From CBDBND01 sp965262665 (lineage in GTDB: Bacteria; Pseudomonadota; Alphaproteobacteria; Rhodospirillales; Rhodospirillaceae), in NCBI GenBank assembly GCA_965262665.1, contig CBDHFR010000003.1, positions 1,178,001 to 1,242,000 on the forward strand: 64,000 bases of DNA. Direction: 5' to 3'. Numbering within the stretch: position 1 is the first letter of the stretch; every line of letters starts with the position of its first letter. The position numbers were made by a program, and so were the translations under genes. Below are positions 56,773 to 64,000 of the stretch, in pieces. Under the pieces are notes generated by a model. The model saw nothing but the letters and a program-made list of their open reading frames with translations, had not been told where the DNA came from and ran no database searches.

Positions 56773-57498
56773 AGTGAAAATGGTATCCGGCTTGTTTCTG
56801 TCACCGATGATGATGGTCCCGAACTCATCAAAGCCAATCTTCAGAACCGGAACTTTCATCTGCCATGGGCGGATCCTTTCACCGATGATGTGGGGTTTCA
56901 ATCCTGGTTAAACAGTCTGCAGGCCGAGATGAACCACTTGCTGGCAGACGGCAGCGACGGAGCCCTTGACCGGTACGGCGAAATCCTCGACGCGTATGAG
57001 CGGTCCGGTGGATACGCCATTGATGCGAGCATGGAAGCGGAACTCTCCGCCCTCGGCATAGACAAGCAATCTTGGGACAGACCTTTCTCAAGTCTCTCGG
57101 GCGGGGAGCAGACGCGTTGTCTTCTGGCTAGTCTGTTCGTGGCGGACGGTTCCTCCTCGAACGCAGGACCATCTCGCACACCCGGACCTCGCGCCTTCGC
57201 CTTGATCGACGAGCCGACCAATCATCTGGACGCCCAGGGCCGACGGCTACTGGCCGACTACTTGAGCACCAAGGCGGGTTTCCTTCTGGTCTCGCACGAC
57301 CGGGCGTTTCTCGATGCCTGCTGCGACCATATCGTGGCTCTTAACCGCGATACCGTCGAGGTCGAGCGCACGTCGTTCTCGTCTTGGCGCCAACGCTTCC
57401 GACAGCGCCTTGCCAGGCAACGGGCCGAGAATGCAGCGTTGAAACAAGACATTGCAAGACTCGCACGAGTCGCTTCCGACCGGCGTGCCGGCGCACTA

Positions 57499-58553
57499 GA
57501 GCGGAATCCGATCACGTTGCGCTGTATCCGGCGGCGTTGAAGTAGTTTTTGCATTCTTGCGGGGAGAAGGTCAGGGAGATTTGGCCGATGGCGTTCCAGA
57601 GACCATCGACGGTTCGCTCAGCGGCTTTTCGGAGCCTTGCCTTGAGCTTTGCGAAGGCGAGTTCGATGGGATTGAAGTCAGGGCTATAGAGCGGCAGGAA
57701 GAGGAGTTGTGCGCCGGTGTCTTCGATCATCTTGCGGACCTTGGGTCCCTTGTGGCTTGAGAGGTTGTCCATGACGACGATATCGCCGGGCCTCAGTTCG
57801 GGGACGAGGCCCTCTTTGACGTAGGCCTCGAAGGCATCGCGGTCGATAGCGCCGTTGATCACGAAGGGAGAGATCATGCCGTGCCGTGTGAGCCCGGCGA
57901 GGAAGGTGGTTGTGTTCCAGTGTCCGTGGGGGACGGCCATGCGCAGGCGTTCGCCGCGCGGGGCCCAGCCGTGGGTGCGGGCCATGTTGGTCTTGGCCCA
58001 GGTCTCGTCGATGAACACCAGCCGGTCGGGGTCGGGGCCGGGCTGGCTGTCGCGCCAGGCCTGTCGCCGGCTCAACACGTCCGGACGGTCTTGCTCCGCC
58101 GCATGGCCGGTCTTTTTTTTCGCGTGATGCCGTGGCGCACGAGGAAGCGCTGTATCGACCCGTAGCTGAAGGTGAGGTCTCGGTCCCCGAGAGCCGCGCG
58201 CAACTCCTCAATGGCCATGTCCCGCCTCTCCTCAAGAAGACCCAGGATCACGCCGCGCTGCGCCTCGATCCGGCCCGAGCGACGGTCCCCGCCAAGCGCC
58301 TTCGGGCGGGCGTCTCCCGGTTCGCGTTCCAGCGCACGCCAACGGCTCACGCTCGCCGCGCTTACCCCGAAACGCGCACCAGCCGCTCTATGGCTCATAC
58401 CCTCTGAAACCGCTGATAGAACCCGATTGCGAAGATCAAGGGAAAGGGCTTTCGACATCAATGCCGGCCTCCTCAACCCGGCCGACATCTTGAATCACAA
58501 ATCCCTCGCCCTGTGAATCCCCCAACGATTCAATCAGGTCAGATCATGCTCTA
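57499..58553 (-). mobile_element. IS630-family insertion sequence, complete
   Basis: About 1.05 kb between TA dinucleotides, the family target. Ends TA-GAGCGGAATCCGATCA and the inverse of GATCATGCTC-TA share GAGC and GATC. The two transposase frames overlap as is usual in part of the family. It inserted into the ABC-F gene. Confidence 0.85.
57512..58488 (-). CDS. IS630 transposase in two frames joined by a slip site
   Basis: The first frame (58072-58488) carries the winged HTH: SLDLRNRVLSAVSEGMSHRA, FGVSAASVSRWRALE. The second (57512-58078) carries the DDE core: RLVFIDETWAKTNM, GDIVVMDNLSSHKGP and YSPDFNPIELAFAKLKARLR. An A8G run at 58113-58120 (minus) near HGITRKK lets the frames join as HGITRKKKTGHAAEQDRPD. 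Programmed frameshifting is known in this family. All catalytic residues are present, so it is probably active. Confidence 0.85.
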
Positions 58554-59345
58554 AAGCGCGAGAGCGACAAAGCGGCACACCTGGACAAGGGATTCATCTC
58601 GAACCGCGCGAAGCGGCAGATGAAAAGAGCACTTGCCGCCGAACGCCGCGCCGGGAACGCGGCAGACGTACGATATAGAACTCTCGTCGATGTGGAGAAG
58701 GACAGGCAACTGCAACTAACCGGTTCGGCTCGAGGTGTGGGCTCTCTCGTCGTCGCGAACGACCTCACCCTCTGGCGCGGTGACAAGCCCGTGTGCCACA
58801 AACTGTCGTTTACGGTTGCACCGGGCGATCGGGTCGCCGTGATTGGACCCAATGGCAGCGGCAAGACAAGCCTGCTTGATCAGATCGAATGCGCGCCCCA
58901 TCGCCACACAGGCTCCCTCTTAAGGCCCGGCCATGTCACTGTGGCACGGACGTTCCAGCATCCTCAATGGCTGTCGGGATCGTTGCGTGACCGGTTACTA
59001 GATGCCTGCCTAGACGAGTCCCGCTTTCGGCAGATCATGGCAGTGCTCGGGGTACACGGTAGCGTGCTCGACGGACGCATCGAAGATTTGAGCCACGGTC
59101 AACAGAAGAAAATAGACTTAGCGCGGACTTTTCTCACTGACGCCCAACTGCTGCTTTGGGACGAACCCTTGAATTTCATCGATATCGATGCCCGCGAGCA
59201 GATTGAGGAGGTATTGCTGCGAGACGAACCGACCGTGATGTTCGTGGAGCACGATGCAGCCTTCGTCGAACGGGTCGCAACACAAGCGATCCATCTGCCG
59301 GGCGTGTGAGTTTGGCGTGTGATGGCTCACCCCCTGTGGTTAGGA

Positions 59346-59507
59346 GGCATTGTCAGAGTTACTGGTTAGGGCTGCCTCTCTTGGGCCGTTGTTCCCTAGG
59401 TTTAGGCACTAAACTATTGGTTCGTTTGGCATTGACCAAGCAAGGCGCGGCTCGGAACGGCCAAAACTCACCCACTAGACTGACCAATTAATTTAGTCTG
59501 ACAATGC
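59346..59507. repeat. MITE type I, copy D
   Basis: Orientation as copy C. Begins GGCATTGTCAGAGTTACTGG and ends AATTTAGTCTGACAATGC. Located 37 bp after the ABC-F stop. Confidence 0.85.
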
Positions 59508-59809
59508 GCGCACAAACCCCGGACTCTTTGGTCAAATTCCCTGCTCGCAAGAACAGGGAAATTATTTGAGGTAGCGGAGAATTTTTTGAGCCCTACCAGG
59601 GAATAACAGGGAATATTAAGGGAATGGGGTTTTGTCTGTCCTGGAAACTTTCTCCGACGATCTTAAAGATAGATGCCGCCCAGATTTGGATGAGGTTTTC
59701 GGAAGCGACAGGTTTTCGAATGGGACAGACGACCGCGGATACAGAACTAAAATAGGGGCTTATGTACGGTAGTTTCTAAGAATAAAGCTCGCAATTAGTG
59801 CTGCAAGCA
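59508..59809. other. Intergenic with CAGGGAA repeats and hairpin half-copy
   Basis: Short direct repeats AGGGAATAACAGGGAATATT near 59605, and a half-copy (H5) of the hairpin repeat at 59672-59726 (GGATGAGGTTTTCGGAAG). No gene recognised. Confidence 0.5.
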
Positions 59810-59923
59810 TCACACCAGTCGGCTACCGGTCACTATCATGAAAACCAAGCTGCCAATGCCGACAATGGCTGAGAAGCCCAGTATGCCCAACATCACGCAT
59901 TCGACTCTGTCCTGGCCGGTCAT
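59810..59923 (-). CDS. Possible 37-aa membrane peptide
   Basis: MTGQDRVECVMLGILGFSAI then VGIGSLVFMIVTGSRLV: one membrane helix. About 20 bp upstream another minus frame ends (EKTRYEKYWESLTPEQKDAE to LLRRLVKPRS, stop at 59945) but has no start codon. The pair may be the tail of a small operon. Weak ribosome-binding site. Confidence 0.3.
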   Translation of the reverse strand: MTGQDRVECVMLGILGFSAIVGIGSLVFMIVTGSRLV

Positions 59924-59944
59924 CTCGCACCAATCCTTTTCGGT

Positions 59945-60544
59945 TCATGATCGCGGCTTTACAAGCCGGCGCAACAACTCTGCATCCTTCTGTTCAGGGG
60001 TCAGCGACTCCCAATACTTCTCGTACCGAGTTTTTTCGGGCGTCCCGTGATCATTGTCCCGCTTTAGTACTGCTGTACAACATTTTCATAAGACGGGGCC
60101 ATGCAAAACGAAAGCGAGCACCTTCCTTCGTGACCGCGGATTGTGCCAGTCGTGCTTACTTCGCCAACCCCGCTTATGTGGGATCCTCAGTTGTACTCCC
60201 GCCACAGGGGAGCACGCAAACGTATGGGTCGTTCTCTTTCCGGACCCGCCAACTAACTGTGATTTCCGGAGAGCAATTGGATCACGGAACGGTTGGATGG
60301 GCTGACCGTTTGGGGAGCAAAATCTGCCACCCTTACGCCAGAGGCGAACACGGGCAGAGAGATGTATTCTTTGGAGTTATGCAGGCGCGTGCGTGGGGCT
60401 TGTCATAGACCTCATCGGCTACCTCGAGCATCAGGAAACCGTAATTGACGAACACGCTGGGGTTGCCGTTGACCAATGCTTGGCGACCAGTTCATGACCA
60501 ACCCATGCCTGAATGATTATCTACGCTCAGTGCTCTTGTCTTGT
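59945..60544. other. Mostly unassigned, one minus-strand C-terminal remnant
   Basis: 59945-60078 on the minus strand encodes a start-less hydrophilic tail (KRDNDHGTPEKTRYEKYWES). The remaining 460 bp hold open frames without recognisable content. Confidence 0.35.
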
Positions 60545-61173
60545 CTGTTTGCCGGCCTCTCTCCTTGAGCGACCTTGGCCATAAAGGTTAGCATCGAAGT
60601 AGGATGCGGCGTTGGCGGAGCCCAGTCGGGTCCGACCTCGTCAGCCATCTTCCGAAGTACCTCGGAGTACCCAGCATAACCCGCGCATTGTATGGTGGTA
60701 ATTTGCCGTTAAGCGACCAGCCGGCAAACATTTCCGCAAGGGCTAACATGTCTCGATGGCTTAGCTCGTCTTTGCGGGCCGGATCAACCTCCTGTGCACG
60801 GTTGTATTCGGCTTCGAGTTCCAAACGCGAAAACTCATATCGGCGATCGGGAGTAAACTCGACTTCAAGCGCTGAAAGATGCGTTCTGTTTAGAACGAGC
60901 CGGCCATCCTTGTAAGCCAATTTGAGTTCCGAATTGCCTGATAAGCGTTGCGACACGCCGTGTAGGACCCTTGAGCCTATTCCGATGGTCTTTGGCCAGA
61001 TCCCGTCGGCCAAAAGGTGGGTCTTGTCCCAGCGGCGCATCGACAACGAAGGACGAATCCTCGACATACAATACAGTCCGATCCTTGTTATAGGCCGGCT
61101 CATCGAGAAACAAGGATGTGGCGTATTGGAAAGGGGCTAGTTCCACTGTGACAAAGCACTCGTATTTCATCAT
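60545..61173 (-). pseudogene. Unknown protein, degenerate copy (paralog of 3815-4037)
   Basis: Starts MMKYECFVTVELAPFQYATS. It shifts frame near 61010 (KTIGIGSRVLHGVSQRLSGN, NSELKLAYKDGRLVLNRTHL, LSHRDMLALAEMFAGWSLNG), then again near 60690 into a frame matching the 3.8-kb copy (ADEVGPDWAPPTPHP). Reassembled, it would be about 210 residues. No family recognised. Two broken copies in one window suggest it was carried by a mobile element. Confidence 0.6.
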
Positions 61174-61635
61174 GTCTATTCGTTATCAAATCAATTGGGG
61201 TATCGGGGTCAGGTTCGTTAAATGAGATTTCCCTTTCGTGCGTTGATGAGCTCGTGTCCCGAGCGGACCTCTGATCTCACAAACACCTTATAGAGCAATG
61301 GGCATTCGTTCATTTGCACGAGCAACACACGACGCAAGGGACGCTTGGCCTGATCCGACAAACATTTGAAACACTTCCTCAAATTCGATCAAGACCTGTA
61401 GCACGTATGCGACCTATCAATCGGTAGCGGTTCAAGGCAAGCCCCGGCTTGACTTTGGTCCCAAACAATTCCACGCTTCTCCCATCGCCAAACCAACCAA
61501 CGAGTGGCCCCATGTCGGGCTGCCCGTTCAATACAAGACCGCGTGAGCGGGAATAGACGGGAACTAACCTAACTCGTTGGTTGTTTGGCGACTGGCCCGG
61601 CACCCTGCCTGGCCGCACCGTCAGAGGAGGGTCCC
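61174..61635. other. Intergenic, no gene seen
   Basis: About 460 bp with no recognisable gene. The last 12 bp hold AGGAGG serving the next gene. Confidence 0.4.
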
Positions 61636-63066
61636 GTGAGGGCTATCTCTTATGCTGCCATCGTTGTGCTGCTGGCCGGCCCGGCCGCAGCACAGGTCGA
61701 CGGAACGCAATACACCGTTGTCGCTCCGGTATTCAGGGGGGAAGGAAATAATCACTCGTTTCTCCGTCTCGGCAATCTCGGTGATGCGAATACCACCGTC
61801 ACCGTTACAGTGGTCGGTTCTTCATCGGGAGAAAACTACGGCACTGCCGAGTTCACCATAAGGCGGAAGGCCTCGCCCCAGTACAGCGTCGACGACATAA
61901 CCGACGAAGCCGGGATCACCGGTTTGGCTGAAGACGAACCCATTTCGCTATACCTGCGCAGTTCCGATGAGGACAACCCGCCGGTGTTCCAGCATGTCGT
62001 GTGGAACAGCATGACAGGGTTCTTCGAGAACGCCGGGCGATGCACCTACCGGGAAGGGATCGATTACTCGCGACTGAACACCGCGCTGACCAACATTCAC
62101 ACTTCGCGGATCGCCGACTATCCGGCAACCCTCTTCCTGCACAATTACGCGGATGCGCCGGTCACGTACCGGGCACATGTCTATGACGCACGAAACGCCA
62201 TGTCCCTGGGCTCGACTGATTTTGAGCTGATGGCCAACGAGACGCGGGCGGTGGACTTCTCTGAGATCGAGGAGGACATAGACTTCGACCCGGCGTCTAA
62301 TCAGTTTCACGTCAACATCGTCTTCGAAGCCCTAAACCTCGCCGATTACGCCCTCTCAGCGGTTCAGGGCATCCGCAACCTGCAGCTCGACGCCTACATC
62401 AACATGTCGGCGGCGTGCATCGTCAATCCCTCCCAACCAGAGCCCGATCCGGAAGAACCCGTGACCGACGATCACGGCAATTCCAGAGGTACAGCCACCT
62501 TGGTTTCGGTCCCCTCCACCACGGACGGAAACCTGGAAGAGGAAGGCGACGAGGATTACTTCCGCCTGCGTATCCGGGAAAGCGGCACGCTTAGAATCCA
62601 GATCCGCGGCAGCACCAATACCCGTGAAACCCTGTACGACAGCGCCGGCACCCAACTTGAGTCAAACCGCCTGGGCAATCTCGGCGTTTTCGGTATCGAA
62701 CGAGAAGTAGAGCCCGGCACGTACTATGTCCGGATCCGTGGTTTAATCAGTTTGACGACCGGGGAATACAGGCTCCGCATCTCCTTCACGTCGGCGGAAG
62801 ACGAAGAAGCACCGGCACAAGACTGCAGGGTCGGCCTGGTCGTAGGGCCGGGTGAGAGCTGTACCTATCCAGGAACGGATGAGAGATTCAGGGTCGACTC
62901 AGATGGCGTGGCCAGTTTTCTAGGAAGTTCATACGGCAGCTCCGGATCGTTTAGCACCTCAGGGACTTATACGTCTGTTGGCACCAGTGGCAGCAGGACA
63001 TTTACTTACCGTCTCTGTGGGGAAACACAGAGCAGAGGCATGTGGCGCCTTACCTGTGTTGGCTGA
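61636..63066 (+). CDS. Secreted protein with bipartite module and PPC domain
   Basis: 476 residues. I choose GTG 61636, 6 bp after AGGAGG, because it gives a clean signal peptide (VRAISYAAIVVLLAGPAAAQ); an upstream ATG would place 17 residues before it. Residues 30-275 are one copy of the module seen in the two secreted proteases (HSFLRLGNLGDANTTVTVTV ... PVFQHVVWNSMTG ... NIHTSRIADYPATLFLHNYA). Then comes a PPC domain (DEDYFRLRIRESGTLRIQIR) and a short C-terminal Cys-containing beta region. No protease domain, so it may be a binding or surface protein using the same anchor. Confidence 0.8.
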   Translation: MRAISYAAIVVLLAGPAAAQVDGTQYTVVAPVFRGEGNNHSFLRLGNLGDANTTVTVTVVGSSSGENYGTAEFTIRRKASPQYSVDDITDEAGITGLAEDEPISLYLRSSDEDNPPVFQHVVWNSMTGFFENAGRCTYREGIDYSRLNTALTNIHTSRIADYPATLFLHNYADAPVTYRAHVYDARNAMSLGSTDFELMANETRAVDFSEIEEDIDFDPASNQFHVNIVFEALNLADYALSAVQGIRNLQLDAYINMSAACIVNPSQPEPDPEEPVTDDHGNSRGTATLVSVPSTTDGNLEEEGDEDYFRLRIRESGTLRIQIRGSTNTRETLYDSAGTQLESNRLGNLGVFGIEREVEPGTYYVRIRGLISLTTGEYRLRISFTSAEDEEAPAQDCRVGLVVGPGESCTYPGTDERFRVDSDGVASFLGSSYGSSGSFSTSGTYTSVGTSGSRTFTYRLCGETQSRGMWRLTCVG

Positions 63067-63159
63067 CGTAACGGCCCCCTCCCAGTTGAGCCGGGTGGGA
63101 TTCATAATTCACGAGAAAGGGCAACTTAAGCAAAAGATCCAGCTGTCGAGGTACAGTGC

Positions 63160-63831
63160 ATGACCGATGAAGTGAAAAGTAATCTGCAGCAAATGCTCCA
63201 TGAGACCGAGATACTGGAATGGTCTCAAGTAGAGAGGCTCTTTGAAGAATATGGATGCGTTGTCTATGGCAAGCCCGAGATCAGATGGTACCAGGAATCA
63301 TGGGGGGGGCTAAAGAAAGCAGGCCTTGTCAGCAACACGGAGTTTGAAGAATCCGAGTTTGCCCAGACGGTGCTCAAGCTGAGAGCCGTTTGCCTGTTGG
63401 CAATGTACTTAGGCATGTACCAAGCCGCCGGGGAAATGAGTGAGCTCGGTGGATATTCTTCAGAGCATTGTATCTCGTGGTATCTCGATTCACTGAAAGT
63501 AGAGCCCGAGGACATTTGGGAATTGGCGCGTCGGGTCGGGATGCTTGAGACCGATTTACAAAGCTATTGGGATGACGAGGACGTGGATGACGAACATCTC
63601 AAAGAAATCGCTATGGATCTCGTCAGAGATGAGGAGGGAGCCATATTCAACGCCCTTGAAGAACACTACGGCGGGAAACACGGTGTGTTTGTGTCCATGT
63701 GGAATTCAAGGGTGCCGTTGGACGAAATCGAGCCCGCGCAAGATGTAATCCACCCCACATCTCCGACTGATAGAAAAGTGGAGGTCTGGTCGTATGTGGA
63801 GAACGGTATGCGGGGTTGGTCGTGGACTTAG
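63160..63831 (+). CDS. Acidic hypothetical protein
   Basis: 223 residues, strongly acidic (SYWDDEDVDDEHLKEIAMDL), mostly helical, no signal peptide. The ATG lies 93 bp after the secreted protein gene, preceded by a weak ribosome-binding site. No family recognised. Acidity and location next to an exported protein would fit an immunity or cytosolic partner role, but that is a guess. Confidence 0.55.
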   Translation: MTDEVKSNLQQMLHETEILEWSQVERLFEEYGCVVYGKPEIRWYQESWGGLKKAGLVSNTEFEESEFAQTVLKLRAVCLLAMYLGMYQAAGEMSELGGYSSEHCISWYLDSLKVEPEDIWELARRVGMLETDLQSYWDDEDVDDEHLKEIAMDLVRDEEGAIFNALEEHYGGKHGVFVSMWNSRVPLDEIEPAQDVIHPTSPTDRKVEVWSYVENGMRGWSWT

Positions 63832-63884
63832 GTCAAAATCTCGCATGTGTGGGGCAAGAGCGGTAATCGACATGGTGCATCGCC

Positions 63885-64000
63885 GCTATCCCGAAGCTGT
63901 TGGATCTGTTGACCATCGACGGCGCGACGGTGACCATCAACGGCGCGACGGTAACCATCAACGGCGCGACGGTGACCATCGACGCCATGGGCTGTCAGCG
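63885..64000 (+). pseudogene. ISAs1-family transposase fragment with in-frame 21-bp tandem repeat, cut by window end
   Basis: AIPKLLDLLTIDGATVTI ... TIDAMGCQR is the start of the ISAs1 DDE core. Between these the 21-bp unit GGCGCGACGGTGACCATCAA is present three times, giving GATVTIN repeated in frame. Normal family members have one. The fragment runs off the window. Confidence 0.75.

Larger units (their letters stand above)
56780..59309 (+). pseudogene. ABC-F ATPase gene split by IS630, 5-prime end chimeric
   Basis: The right half encodes NBD2 with VAVIGPNGSGKTSLLDQIEC (Walker A), EDLSHGQQKKIDLARTFL and LLLWDEPLNFIDIDA. The left half has FSSLSGGEQTRCLLASLF, IDEPTNHLDAQGRRLLADYL and the linker. 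This is Lsa-like ABC-F architecture, a ribosome-protection or translation factor. Removing IS630 (57499-58553) with one TA rejoins GAL-KRESDKAAHLDKGFI in frame. The first Walker A is missing: upstream sequence (VSVTDDDGPELIKANLQNRN, LPWADPFTDDVGF) instead resembles a GNAT acetyltransferase start. The gene was thus already truncated at 5-prime. Confidence 0.8.

Noticed and set aside
1..64000. tRNA or rRNA genes
   Set aside because: Reading through intergenic regions I saw no cloverleaf with TTCGA-type arms or rRNA-like sequence; a covariance-model search would be decisive.

Overview
The window reads as a mobile-element-rich accessory region of a Pseudomonadota genome. An alphaproteobacterium is my best guess, from the IS110/IS630/ISAs1 relatives, the MobF relaxase remnant and the moderately high GC. 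I cannot prove the lineage from sequence alone and I saw no rRNA or tRNA genes.

Layout. 0-13.6 kb: a patchwork of decayed genes (GT2 glycosyltransferase, NucS-like nuclease, FAD monooxygenases, IS3/IS630/IS256 scraps) around a few intact genes: a Tat-exported alpha/beta-hydrolase, a secreted NmrA-like protein, cfa and a SIR2-domain protein. It also holds an intact IS30 element and a 345-bp repeat present twice plus a partial third copy. 13.9-28.0 kb: a complete type I-E CRISPR-Cas locus, all on the minus strand: cas3, cas8e, cse2, cas7e, cas5e, cas6e, cas1, cas2, a leader of about 130 bp, then an array of 81 repeats and 80 spacers read right to left. Between cas3 and cas8e sits a lone CRISPR-repeat-like element that keeps the 8-nt crRNA handle and is followed by an intrinsic terminator. 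It is a good candidate for a crRNA-like regulatory or CreA-type RNA gene. 28.5-34.3 kb: relaxase and TonB-receptor remnants, a solitary family-5 solute-binding protein, an IS630 relic, a phage terminase fragment and a double-cupin protein.

34.3-43.8 kb: two large secreted proteases (a metzincin and a trypsin-like enzyme) separated by transposase debris, plus a small Cys-rich secreted protein overlapping a 34-residue secreted peptide ORF. Both proteases carry the same unrecognised bipartite C-terminal module, which also makes up most of a third secreted protein at 61.6 kb. 44.3-51.7 kb: a prepilin peptidase gene bracketed by 40-bp inverted repeats, then defective prophage head genes (terminase, portal, connectors, prohead protease) cut by two IS3 copies. 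51.8-64 kb: a BNR-propeller/TlpA-thioredoxin operon, a paraoxonase-like lactonase, a frameshifted methyltransferase, an ABC-F gene split by an intact IS630 element, and acidic hypothetical genes.

The organising theme is islands of working genes between inverted-repeat-bounded elements. At least four copies of a roughly 163-bp MITE and several other elements share the terminus GGCATTGTCAGACTAA. A second hairpin repeat of about 75 bp recurs five or more times, one copy interrupted by the IS30. Working systems supported by sequence are type I-E CRISPR interference and adaptation, a possible SIR2 abortive defence gene, and a set of exported proteases and binding proteins.
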